From Treponema sp. (lineage in GTDB: Bacteria; Spirochaetota; Spirochaetia; Treponematales; Breznakiellaceae), in the NCBI GenBank assembly GCA_031284385.1, contig JAISZZ010000010.1, positions 1 to 28,113 on the forward strand: 28,113 nucleotides of DNA, in the 5' to 3' direction. The notes under the pieces were generated by a model. That model searched no databases. It had not been told where the DNA came from and saw nothing but the letters and a program-made list of their open reading frames with translations. Shown piece by piece: positions 16,092 through 23,701 of this stretch. Positions within the stretch are counted from its first letter, which is position 1. Every line of letters starts with the position of its first letter. Position numbers and translations under genes: made by a program.

Positions 16092-16467
16092 ACCTTCAAA
16101 AAGAAACATACTGATTTTGGATGACGCCCCTGAAATTCTTACGCTTATAAATGAAATTCTGGGCGAAACGTACAATGTACATTTGGCAAAATCTGTAAAT
16201 ACCGCCAATGCCATTCTTGTAACAAATAAAATTGATCTTATTTTGTTGGATCTGCTTTTAGGAGATACTTCCGGTCTTGATTTTTTGAAAATCCTGAAAA
16301 GCTCGGCTACCTTAAAAAATATACCTGTTCTTATGATTAGCTCGAATTCTCAGCTTGTAAATGTTTCAAAGGCCACAAAACTCGGTGCCAAAGGGTATAT
16401 TGTTAAACCCATCAACGCATCCCATCTGCGCGATAAAATTTACGCATTATTTCGGGAACTTGGTTGA
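16075..16467 (+). CDS. Single-domain response regulator (CheY-like receiver)
   Basis: 130 residues consisting of one receiver domain: acidic pair Asp16-Asp17 (LILDDAPEI), phospho-acceptor Asp59 (LILLDLLLGD), switch serine in VLMISSNSQ and conserved Lys111 (GYIVKPIN). No DNA-binding or enzymatic output domain follows, so it must act by protein contact or as a phosphate sink. It starts inside the last codons of the hybrid kinase (17-nt overlap), with AAGGA 7 nt before the ATG, and is the natural acceptor from the kinase's HPt domain. The stop is 18 nt from the convergent lipoprotein gene. Confidence 0.93.
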   Translation: MAVKLEPSKRNILILDDAPEILTLINEILGETYNVHLAKSVNTANAILVTNKIDLILLDLLLGDTSGLDFLKILKSSATLKNIPVLMISSNSQLVNVSKATKLGAKGYIVKPINASHLRDKIYALFRELG

Positions 16468-16468
16468 C

Positions 16469-16514
16469 AGCCGCCGGCAGCAGCGTTACCTAACAGTTAT
16501 TTTCGCCGGCGGCT
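16469..16514. repeat. 10-bp perfect inverted repeat across a convergent gene junction
   Basis: AGCCGCCGGC (16469-16478) and its exact complement GCCGGCGGCT (16505-16514) are separated by 26 nt. The left arm starts 2 nt after the response-regulator stop, and the right arm lies in the last codons of the lipoprotein gene. The stem is all G-C except one A-T pair, but neither strand has a T-run after it, so it is not a standard intrinsic terminator. It could still stall or process both transcripts. Confidence 0.7.
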
Positions 16515-19500
16515 CCGCTGTAATATTAGTGCTATCGTTCAATGTTATGGTATCGAAATAAACGGTCGAGTTGCCTGTAAATTTTATGCTACCGCTGCTG
16601 CTCACGCTCAGCGTTATACTATTCTTCTCGCCCATAATAGATACGTCCCCAAGGTCGCTGAACTCTCCTTTACAAGAAATATCGGATGTCAGCAGAATAG
16701 TTTTTATTTGAGTTTCTTTTGCCTTAATAAGCGCATGGCTAAGGGTTTGAAATGGCGACCCCGCATTCAAACCTGTATTACTATCATTTCCAGTAGCATT
16801 AACGTAGTAATATACGCTGTACAGCAGTTTGCCCGCGCTGTCAATAGCGTTGTGAAGGCTTCCTTGATCGCTTACGGTAAAACAAACGCTTGTGGTGCCA
16901 TAACTACTGCCAAGAATCGTACCAGATTCGTTGGAAGCAAGAATTTGAACACCGTGTGTGTACGATTCAGGCGTTATTTTTGCCGCAGGATTACTGACAG
17001 ACGCGCCGTGTTGTGTAATTATAGCAGGAATCACATATTTGCCCTGCGGCAAAAAAATATCATCGTTGCTGTATAACTTTGGATACGACGAGCCAGCCGT
17101 ACCCATTCTGAATATACCGTTTTGGTATACGCCTATGCCTTTAGTCGCGCTATTTACATATATCTGACCGCCGTTCATATTAACGATACCGGTATTGTAT
17201 ATGCCGCCTCCGTTGCCAGCGCTGTTACTCTGAATGATCCCGCCATCCATGGTAACGGTACCGGCATTGTATATACCGCCTCCACTGCCTGTATTGACCT
17301 TGTTTCCTGTTATCACGGCACCGGATGCGATATTAAGCGTGGCTCCAGCTCCAACATACACACCTGCGCCATTTCCAGAAGTTAAAGTATTTCCGCTTAT
17401 ATATGCCCCGTTACCGAGAGTTAGTGTCGATTTGTTTTCAATTTTAACTCCATTAGCATTGTATGCGCCTTTTATATTGATATTCTCCAACCTAATGTTA
17501 GGAGCGTTCGTGTCAGCATCGTTCTTTTTAATGACTAAAACATTACTATTAGTTCCTGCGGTAAGCGCCGCGGCATTTATGCCGGAAATTGTTAAAGGCT
17601 CTACAGTACCTTTTGAAATATCCTCATTTATAAAAACGGTTCCGATTACCGTAACTTTGTTACATTTTGACTCAACAGCCGCGTTTATAGCTTTGTTGAG
17701 ATTTTTAAATGCATTCACATCTGTTTCGCCATTGTTACTATCATTACCATTCGCTGAAACATAATATTCGCTGGGCCTGTAAAGATTCAATAAATACTCT
17801 TTCGAGAAGCCGCTATTATCATCGGTAAGTTTAATTTTTATTTGTTTGGATACGCCCATTAAAACATTCTCAACAGTATTGTAACTGACTGATGCTCCGG
17901 ACGCGGTAGTAGTGTTCCCGTCAAACGCCACTTTAATAGATTGGGAATGTGTAACTATGATATTAAATTTTTCAGGAGCATCAGTATTATTAATCTCAAT
18001 ATAAGGCGGATTGATATTTATATCGTTAACGGTTACTGTCCCCCCATTAATTATCAATTTATCTATCGCTATTTCACCTTCTTTTTTAACGTTTATTTGA
18101 TAAGTGGTAGGCGTGTAACCAGCCCCGCCGCTCACCGTGATTTTGATTGTCTTTGTATCGCCATCGGATTTTTCACCAGGACCGGTGTAGTAATAGTTTT
18201 CAGGGTCGTACGCTACGGCGAAAAAATCTACTTCCGGTATGCCGGTAACTATTGCCGCCGGCACGTCCCTCGGCACTTTCAACGTGTAGTTTAGGCAACT
18301 TGGGCTGAATCCTGTGGGGCCGTCATCCCCCTGTCTCAACTCTCCGCCGCGGCACTCTATGTCTTTCAATCTAGCCTGCGCGATTCCAGAAGCGTTACTA
18401 AATCGCAGCGAATAACTTGTTGTAACACAGCCTGTTGCCGATGCTGTAATGGTAAGCGGGGGCGTGGCCGGTATTGAACTTAAAAAATCAACCCTATAGC
18501 CGCCCGCCGCTCTTTCGCCTCGATCACACGAATACGCGATTTCTTTTGAACTGTATGTTATACCGGTAACGGTTACATTCTGGCTGCCTTCAGGAACTTT
18601 TAACGTATAGTATGTGTGAGAGGCGTTAAATCCGCTGCTGGAAGCGCCGGGACCGGCTTGAACAAGCGAGGCTAATCCTGAAAGATTGTGTGTAATATCA
18701 TCCAATACGGCCGCGTCCATGTTTGTTTTATTAAAACTGATACTGTATGTTGTTGTGCTATAACCCGCTGTTCCTATAACGCTTATTTCAAGTTTACTGC
18801 TAAAATCTGTTATTTCAATACTTTCTTTGTCAGACTCGTCCGAACCGTTATATTTAATTTTAAATGAAGATTTTTCTGAAATTCCTGTTACATAAACGTT
18901 ACCCGCGCTCTTCGGCAAATTTACGGTATGCTCCAGCTTCGTATTATCAAAAAAAGGCGCACCCTCAAGTGAACCGGCGGATAGAATTATCGCGCTTAGC
19001 CGTGCGTGTTCGGGATCGGTAAAATTAAAATCGAGCGTATAATTTGTAGGCGCGTAATTTCTGCCATATACACATATTGTCATCGGCTCCATATCATTCG
19101 ACATAGTTACTATAGGACGCGGATTGTACGCGACATAGTATACGGAGGATGCCGGCACACCTATTACAGCAAACTCTATTATACCGAATGGTACCAGCAC
19201 CGTATATTTGGTAACGGTTCTTTCAAACTCTTGATCCAACCTTACGCCGCTTTCAGCCTGCGATAATTCTATGTTGTCGAGATAAGCCTGTTCCAATATT
19301 TCGCCCGGCGCGACAAAATTGATGATATAGTGCATTGTGTTGCTTTCTGTTCCCACCGTTATATCAACGCTTCGTGTTTTCTGCGGATTAAAATGCTCTC
19401 CCGGGTCGAATAGTATGAATGTGTCGCTGTGTTTCGCGCCCGCATCTATATGAACGCTGGTAATATCATCCCCAATCTCTACAATGTACGCGAATACTAA

Positions 19501-19731
19501 TTTATCGAAACCCCATCTCCAAGTTCCAACATCGAGGTTTTTGTCGTCAAGAACGCGCAGCCTTATCAATAGGGAACTTTCAAGCGGAATGGAGTTATCT
19601 TCCGGTTTTGCCATCCAAGCCGTGGCTCCGTTGTACGAATCAAAAGATATTTCATTGCAGGTAGACAGCGGCAGCGCAGCAATACAAAGAAATAGTTTAA
19701 ATATTACATTAAGACGGAGCTTCCGATTCAT
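16486..19731 (-). CDS. Large surface lipoprotein: five cadherin-like domains plus DUF1565/beta-helix modules
   Basis: A 1081-residue predicted lipoprotein. The signal peptide has RKLR, a hydrophobic core and lipobox LSTC with Cys25 as the lipid site. About five cadherin-like beta-sandwich repeats begin near residues 147, 244, 339, 452 and 555; each has a pattern like LKDI...GF...YTLKVP...VTGI...TTYSLRF. A DUF1565-type segment (YYVSANGNDSNNG, ~655) leads into a right-handed beta-helix (~765-880) with 24-residue GGGIYN...TMDGG coils. A second DUF1565-like segment (YYVNATGNDSNTG, ~972) is followed by just one short strand region before the stop. I chose ATG 19731, not an upstream in-frame ATG at 19752, because GGAG precedes it and the signal peptide begins there. 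Binding to polysaccharide or host surface is plausible from the folds but unproven. Confidence 0.82.
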   Translation of the reverse strand: MNRKLRLNVIFKLFLCIAALPLSTCNEISFDSYNGATAWMAKPEDNSIPLESSLLIRLRVLDDKNLDVGTWRWGFDKLVFAYIVEIGDDITSVHIDAGAKHSDTFILFDPGEHFNPQKTRSVDITVGTESNTMHYIINFVAPGEILEQAYLDNIELSQAESGVRLDQEFERTVTKYTVLVPFGIIEFAVIGVPASSVYYVAYNPRPIVTMSNDMEPMTICVYGRNYAPTNYTLDFNFTDPEHARLSAIILSAGSLEGAPFFDNTKLEHTVNLPKSAGNVYVTGISEKSSFKIKYNGSDESDKESIEITDFSSKLEISVIGTAGYSTTTYSISFNKTNMDAAVLDDITHNLSGLASLVQAGPGASSSGFNASHTYYTLKVPEGSQNVTVTGITYSSKEIAYSCDRGERAAGGYRVDFLSSIPATPPLTITASATGCVTTSYSLRFSNASGIAQARLKDIECRGGELRQGDDGPTGFSPSCLNYTLKVPRDVPAAIVTGIPEVDFFAVAYDPENYYYTGPGEKSDGDTKTIKITVSGGAGYTPTTYQINVKKEGEIAIDKLIINGGTVTVNDININPPYIEINNTDAPEKFNIIVTHSQSIKVAFDGNTTTASGASVSYNTVENVLMGVSKQIKIKLTDDNSGFSKEYLLNLYRPSEYYVSANGNDSNNGETDVNAFKNLNKAINAAVESKCNKVTVIGTVFINEDISKGTVEPLTISGINAAALTAGTNSNVLVIKKNDADTNAPNIRLENINIKGAYNANGVKIENKSTLTLGNGAYISGNTLTSGNGAGVYVGAGATLNIASGAVITGNKVNTGSGGGIYNAGTVTMDGGIIQSNSAGNGGGIYNTGIVNMNGGQIYVNSATKGIGVYQNGIFRMGTAGSSYPKLYSNDDIFLPQGKYVIPAIITQHGASVSNPAAKITPESYTHGVQILASNESGTILGSSYGTTSVCFTVSDQGSLHNAIDSAGKLLYSVYYYVNATGNDSNTGLNAGSPFQTLSHALIKAKETQIKTILLTSDISCKGEFSDLGDVSIMGEKNSITLSVSSSGSIKFTGNSTVYFDTITLNDSTNITAEPPAKITVR

Positions 19732-19829
19732 CGCTATTCTCCATAAAAACACCGTATTTTCAGTGAATTAAAGCGTTTTGAGCGACTGCCGCGCAAAACA
19801 CCTAAAATTTCACCTGCCTGAACGGATTT

Positions 19830-19858
19830 AGTATATAATTGTTATAAAAAAAAGTCAA
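19830..19858 (-). promoter_or_regulatory. Candidate promoter of the lipoprotein gene
   Basis: On the minus strand TTGACT (19858-19853), a 17-nt AT-rich spacer with a T-run, and TATACT (19835-19830) each match the consensus at 5/6. Transcription would start near 19823, giving a ~90-nt leader before the ATG at 19731 with its GGAG site. This is a normal leadered transcript, in contrast to several other units in the window. Confidence 0.7.
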
Positions 19859-19928
19859 TTCCTCACAGTGAGCGTGCCCCAATGTTACATTTACACGTCC
19901 AGTTCGCCGCATGGGATGAGAATCATGA

Positions 19929-19986
19929 GGGGGGCGCTGTTTCCATACCATTTGCGGCATATAGCCGCCTCACCGCCGCGCCCCCC
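19929..19986. repeat. Nested palindrome A (cloverleaf-like)
   Basis: The outer arms GGGGGGCGC (19929-19937) and GCGCCCCCC (19978-19986) pair perfectly over 9 bp. Inside lies a second hairpin, GCGGC-ATATA-GCCGC (19954-19968). Confidence 0.75.
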
Positions 19987-19996
19987 TGTCTCCAGC

Positions 19997-20047
19997 CCCG
20001 CATAAGCTTGCGTTGCGAGCGACGCTCGCATTGTAGGTTTATGCGGG
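19997..20047. repeat. Nested palindrome B (cloverleaf-like)
   Basis: The outer arms CCCGCATAA (19997-20005) and TTATGCGGG (20039-20047) pair over 9 bp. The inner hairpin TGCGAGC-GAC-GCTCGCA (20014-20030) pairs over 7 bp with a 3-nt loop. It has the same architecture as palindrome A, 10 nt to its left. Confidence 0.78.
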
Positions 20048-20131
20048 TCTTCCGCCACCCCCCAATCCGTCACTCGCAAAGTGTATCCGCCGCCAATTGA
20101 AATGTTGCACAAAATGCGCCAATGTTACCGC

Positions 20132-20178
20132 TTTTTAAGCGGAAGTTGTTCAAAAACTTCAGTTTTTGAACAACTCTA
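20132..20178. repeat. 47-bp palindromic repeat, copy 1
   Basis: The core is AGTTGTTCAAAAACT (20144-20158), loop TC, AGTTTTTGAACAACT (20161-20175), a perfect 15-bp stem. The flanks TTTTTAAGCGGA and CTA recur in inverted orientation around the copy at 24602-24648; 45 of 47 positions match, the two loop bases being the exceptions. Just to the left, CCGCTT-TTT-AAGCGG (20128-20142) forms an extra hairpin that copy 2 lacks. Confidence 0.9.
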
Positions 20179-20180
20179 TT

Positions 20181-20246
20181 GGGCGGAAATGGTAGTAAGA
20201 GTGTAACTCTTTATGCTGTAAGGATTTACAAATTTAGCCGCCGCCC
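20181..20246. repeat. Branched inverted repeat upstream of ppk1
   Basis: The outer arms GGGCGG (20181-20186) and CCGCCC (20241-20246) enclose two hairpins, AAGAGT-GTA-ACTCTT (20197-20211) and TGTAA-GGAT-TTACA (20217-20230). This would make a three-way junction if folded as RNA. Confidence 0.6.
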
Positions 20247-20259
20247 TCTTTGGGGATTA

Positions 20260-20288
20260 TTCTTAAAACAAAAATTTTGTAATATAGT
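20260..20288 (+). promoter_or_regulatory. Weak candidate promoter of ppk1
   Basis: TATAGT (20283-20288) is a good -10 box, 7 nt before the ATG at 20296. TTCTTA (20260-20265), 17 nt upstream, is only a 3/6 match to the -35. There is no clear Shine-Dalgarno. Confidence 0.4.
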
Positions 20289-20295
20289 TTGAGAT

Positions 20296-22389
20296 ATGCC
20301 TCAAATTTATTTTAACAGGGAGATTTCATGGTTGGATTTCAACGCACGCGTATTGGAAGAGGCGCTGCGCCCAGATTTGCCGCCGCTTGAACGTTATAAA
20401 TATTTAACAATAGTTTCGTCAAATTTTGATGAATTTTTTATGGTTCGCGTAGCAGCCATAAAACGCGCTATGCGTAATAAAAATAATGCGATGACAGAAA
20501 TTGAAAATGCCAGTCATGCATCGCTTTATCAAGAAGCGCAAAGAAAGGCTCGTGATATTATAAAAAAACAGTACGATTGTTTGTTAAATGATGTGATTCC
20601 GGCACTTTCAAAAAATGGATTACATCTTTTATTTATAAATGAATGGGACGAATCACAAAAAGAAATTATTGAACATCATTTTATTGATAAAGTATTTCCG
20701 CTTCTTACGCCGCTTCGTCTGGATGTTGATATTCCAGCCCCCGGCGGGAATATGTACGCAGCTTTTTCTCTGCAAAAAGAAACAAACTGTGCGGAAACAA
20801 AAATTGCAATAGTAAAAATACCTTCTGTCAGAATCGTGATGCTGCCTTCAAACGGCGATGGAAGCGCGTGTTTTTTTTTGATTGAAGACAGCGTTTTATG
20901 TTTCGCTTCGCGCCTTTTCCCCGGTTATTCAATTAAAGAGCGTATGCTGTTCAAGATTGATAGAGACGCAGATTTTTCTGTTGACGAGGAACGGGATGAA
21001 GATTTTATAAAAGCTATGGAAGAAGTTGTTGTAAAACGTGAGCGTTCCCGCATTATGCGTATGGTTCATTCTGAAGGAAGCTCATTTTTGCGTGACGAAG
21101 TTGCGCGTCATCTTAAAGTTGATCCGCGGGATATTTATCAAGTACCGGGTCCGCTTGACCTCGCAAATCTCGCGGCGCTTTACGATATTGAAGATTTTGG
21201 AATCTCTGGTTTTGAAAATTTAAAAAGTAATTACCACGCTGAATTTCTTGATATTTTTTTTGATAATAATGAAAAGTCTTTGTGGGAACGCATAAAAACA
21301 AATGATATACTGCTTCATTTTCCGTATGAATCTTTTGATCCAGTGTTAATGTTTTTTTCAGAAGCGGCACGCGATCCTTCAGTTATGGCGATAAAAGTAA
21401 CGCTGTACAGGACAAGCGGAGATTCACCTATAGCGCAATCGTTAAAAGAAGCCGCATTGAACGGTAAACAGGTTACGGCGATAGTCGAGTTAAAGGCGCG
21501 GTTTGATGAGGAGCGCAACATTAACTGGGCCAAAGATTTGGAGATGGCGGGAGTAACCGTGATATACGGACTTGCGCGGCTCAAAGTGCACGCAAAGGCG
21601 GCGCTTGTAATACGAAAAGAAGATGACGGCCTCAGTTCATACCTTCACCTTTCAACCGGTAATTACAACGATAAAACGGCAAAAACTTATGCCGACTTGT
21701 GCTTGTTTACCGCAGGCAAAGACTTCATCCGTGATGCCGAGCTTTTTTTTAACATGATAACAGGTTATTCAAATATAAAAAAGACAAAACACCTGATAAT
21801 AGCGCCATTGTCGTTAAAAAAGCGCATCATAGAATTGATAGATCGGGAAACGGAAAAAGCGTCCGGCGGGCAGAATGCTTTAATAAAAGCGAAGATGAAT
21901 GCGCTTGCTGATACCGATGTGATTGACGCGCTTTATCGTGCCTCCAACGCCGGCGTAAAAATATACCTCAATGTCCGGGGTATATGTATGCTTGTTCCAG
22001 GTCTTGCAGGACTTTCTGAGAATATAAAAGTTGTAAGTATTATTGATTATTTTCTTGAACATTCACGCATAATATTTTTTGAGAATGGCGGCGATACGGA
22101 ATTGTATCTATCAAGCGCCGATTGGATGACGCGCAATCTTGAACGCCGCGTTGAATTGATGTTTCCTGTCATTGATAAAGAAATAAAATACCGCGTTTCT
22201 GCGGTACTTGATTTATTTTTTAAGGATAATAGCCACGCTCATACGCTTGGAACGGACGGCGCATGGAGGCGGATGCGGCCTGCGCTGGGTGAAGAATGTT
22301 TTCAGGTTCAAAAATACTTAAAAGAATATACGCATAAATTATACAGCGAATGTGCGAAAACAAATTCTATATTTATTGTAAGGCGTTAA
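20296..22389 (+). CDS. ppk1: Polyphosphate kinase 1
   Basis: Membrane-associated enzyme that builds inorganic polyphosphate from ATP gamma-phosphate, reversibly. 697 residues, standard for PPK1. The N-terminal domain (FNREISWLDFNARVLEEA, SSNFDEFFMVRVAAIKR), head domain and both C-terminal phospholipase-D-like domains are present. The autophosphorylated histidine is His432 in LKVHAKAAL, and the second active-site histidine is His589 in EHSRIIFFENGG. STGNYND and DWMTRNLERRVELMFPV are also intact. The gene starts 120 nt after a palindromic repeat and is followed after 1 nt by the methyltransferase gene, so they form an operon. No exopolyphosphatase (ppx) is adjacent. Confidence 0.97.
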   Translation: MPQIYFNREISWLDFNARVLEEALRPDLPPLERYKYLTIVSSNFDEFFMVRVAAIKRAMRNKNNAMTEIENASHASLYQEAQRKARDIIKKQYDCLLNDVIPALSKNGLHLLFINEWDESQKEIIEHHFIDKVFPLLTPLRLDVDIPAPGGNMYAAFSLQKETNCAETKIAIVKIPSVRIVMLPSNGDGSACFFLIEDSVLCFASRLFPGYSIKERMLFKIDRDADFSVDEERDEDFIKAMEEVVVKRERSRIMRMVHSEGSSFLRDEVARHLKVDPRDIYQVPGPLDLANLAALYDIEDFGISGFENLKSNYHAEFLDIFFDNNEKSLWERIKTNDILLHFPYESFDPVLMFFSEAARDPSVMAIKVTLYRTSGDSPIAQSLKEAALNGKQVTAIVELKARFDEERNINWAKDLEMAGVTVIYGLARLKVHAKAALVIRKEDDGLSSYLHLSTGNYNDKTAKTYADLCLFTAGKDFIRDAELFFNMITGYSNIKKTKHLIIAPLSLKKRIIELIDRETEKASGGQNALIKAKMNALADTDVIDALYRASNAGVKIYLNVRGICMLVPGLAGLSENIKVVSIIDYFLEHSRIIFFENGGDTELYLSSADWMTRNLERRVELMFPVIDKEIKYRVSAVLDLFFKDNSHAHTLGTDGAWRRMRPALGEECFQVQKYLKEYTHKLYSECAKTNSIFIVRR

Positions 22390-22390
22390 T

Positions 22391-23701
22391 ATGACAAAAA
22401 TCATAGTTGAAAAAGGCGAAGAAAAAAGAATACGCGCCGGTCACCCGTGGGTATATGATAACGAAGTTAAATATATAGTAAACGGACGGGACGGAGGAAA
22501 TACTCTGTTACGCGGCGAAATTGCCGATGTGGAAACATATAACAAAAAGTATTTAGGACGGGCATTTGTAAATCCGGATTCAAAAATAATTGCTCGTATA
22601 TACAGTCCGTCAAAAGAAGGCGTAGACGAAGGTTTTTTTAAGCGCCGTATAAGAGATGCCTTGATGCGCAGAAGCGCTGTTGATTTAAGCCGTGAATCGT
22701 GCCGCGTGGTTTTTGCCGAATCTGATTTTTTGCCCGGCCTGATAATAGACCGCTATGTTGGATGGGATGCGGCAAAAATTGAAGGTATCGAAATTGGAAA
22801 TGCGAATCCGCTCACTTTTGAAACTATGCTTGAAAATTGCGGACAGCCTTCCGTTTGGTTCAGTATACAAATTCTGTCATTCGGCGTGGATATGAGGCGG
22901 GAACAGATAATAGCGGCAATTAACAGCGTGTTCGGGGCATATTCGGGTATTATTGAAAAAAAATCTGTCAAAGTGCGGGCACTTGAAGGGCTGGATTGTG
23001 GTGATGACAATATTGCGGGTTACGTTCCATCTGCCGGAATAATCATTTTTGAAAATAATTTTCCGTTTATTATCAATCTATTGAAGGGGCAGAAAACAGG
23101 GCATTTTCTCGATCAAAAACAGAATCATTTTGTCTTGTATTCTATGATACAGGAAAAATTTGTAAAGGCAGGTTTTAAGCCGCGTGCGCTAGACGCTTTT
23201 TGTTATACCGGAGGTTTTTCTATTCATGCGGCGCGTGCAGGCGCCGCCGAAGTAATCGCGGTGGATGTATCTGAAACCGCGCTGCACGCTGTTGAAAAAA
23301 ATTTGTCGCTGAACGGTATCGGCAGTGTTAAAACGGCGTGCGCGGATGTATTTGACTATCTTGGAAAATTGGAACGCTCGCGGGAACATTTTGATGTCAT
23401 CATACTGGACCCGCCTGCTTTCGCAAAATCCCATACGGCGCTTGATAACGCGCTTCGCGGATACAAAGAAATCAATTTAAAGGCGATAAAACTTTTATCG
23501 CGGGGCGGGCTTCTTGTGAGCTGTTCGTGCAGTCAGGCTCTCAGTGAACAGCGTTTTAAAAACATGATAGCCGCCGCCGCCTGCGATGCCGACCGCCGCT
23601 TGTATGAAATAGATTTTCGTTATCAAAACTCCGATCACCCGGTACTCGTAGGCTACGATGAATCGCTGTACCTTAAATGCGGTTTTTATCAAGCGGCATA
23701 A
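22391..23701 (+). CDS. rlmI: Class I SAM-dependent 23S rRNA cytosine methyltransferase, RlmI type
   Basis: 436 residues. An N-terminal PUA domain (~1-80, GEEKRIRAGHPWVYDNEV and LGRAFVNPDSKIIARIYS) precedes a central EEHEE-like domain and a Rossmann methyltransferase (~230-436). Motifs: GQKTGHFLDQKQNH, ALDAFCYTGGFSIHAARAGA with VDVS (SAM site), FDVIILDPPAFAKS (catalytic DPPAF) and LVSCSCSQ with the catalytic-type Cys. RlmI makes m5C1962 in 23S rRNA in E. coli; the exact target here is inferred from family. ATG lies 1 nt after the ppk1 stop, with AAGG about 9 nt upstream. Its stop codon abuts the stop codon of the convergent pseudouridine synthase gene with no base between them. Confidence 0.88.
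   Translation: MTKIIVEKGEEKRIRAGHPWVYDNEVKYIVNGRDGGNTLLRGEIADVETYNKKYLGRAFVNPDSKIIARIYSPSKEGVDEGFFKRRIRDALMRRSAVDLSRESCRVVFAESDFLPGLIIDRYVGWDAAKIEGIEIGNANPLTFETMLENCGQPSVWFSIQILSFGVDMRREQIIAAINSVFGAYSGIIEKKSVKVRALEGLDCGDDNIAGYVPSAGIIIFENNFPFIINLLKGQKTGHFLDQKQNHFVLYSMIQEKFVKAGFKPRALDAFCYTGGFSIHAARAGAAEVIAVDVSETALHAVEKNLSLNGIGSVKTACADVFDYLGKLERSREHFDVIILDPPAFAKSHTALDNALRGYKEINLKAIKLLSRGGLLVSCSCSQALSEQRFKNMIAAAACDADRRLYEIDFRYQNSDHPVLVGYDESLYLKCGFYQAA

Larger units (their letters stand above)
19879..20128. repeat. 10-bp direct repeats bounding a GC-rich palindromic block
   Basis: CCAATGTTAC occurs at 19879-19888 and again at 20119-20128, enclosing 230 nt that is clearly more GC-rich than its flanks. 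Such a pair could be a target-site duplication of a small non-autonomous element or a recombination scar. Ten matching bases alone are only modest evidence. Confidence 0.45.
19732..20295. other. Non-coding region between the lipoprotein gene and ppk1
   Basis: 564 nt without a convincing gene. From left to right it holds the lipoprotein leader and promoter (19732-19858), a GC-rich block with two nested palindromes (19929-20047), a small hairpin plus a 32-nt near-perfect palindrome (20128-20175), a branched inverted repeat (20181-20246) and a weak ppk1 promoter. Open frames of about 72 codons on both strands around 19882-20112 follow the palindromes, have no ribosome-binding site, and look fortuitous. 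Confidence 0.7.

Noticed and set aside
17234..17764. 176-codon open frame on the plus strand
   Set aside because: It lies wholly antisense to the lipoprotein gene, which has a signal peptide, domain repeats, promoter and ribosome-binding site. The antisense frame is hydrophobic, Ala/Pro/Leu-rich, and explained by codon bias of the real gene.
19882..20112. 72-73-codon frames on both strands in the palindromic region
   Set aside because: They run through perfect palindromes, lack ribosome-binding sites, and each is as good as the other on the opposite strand, as expected for non-coding repeats.
19879..20128. Insertion sequence
   Set aside because: There is no transposase frame, and the direct repeats are not joined to terminal inverted repeats, so just a non-autonomous element can be proposed.
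20144..20175. Long hairpin as a Rho-independent terminator
   Set aside because: Neither copy of the palindrome is followed by a T-run on either strand, and each lies upstream of gene starts, not after stops.
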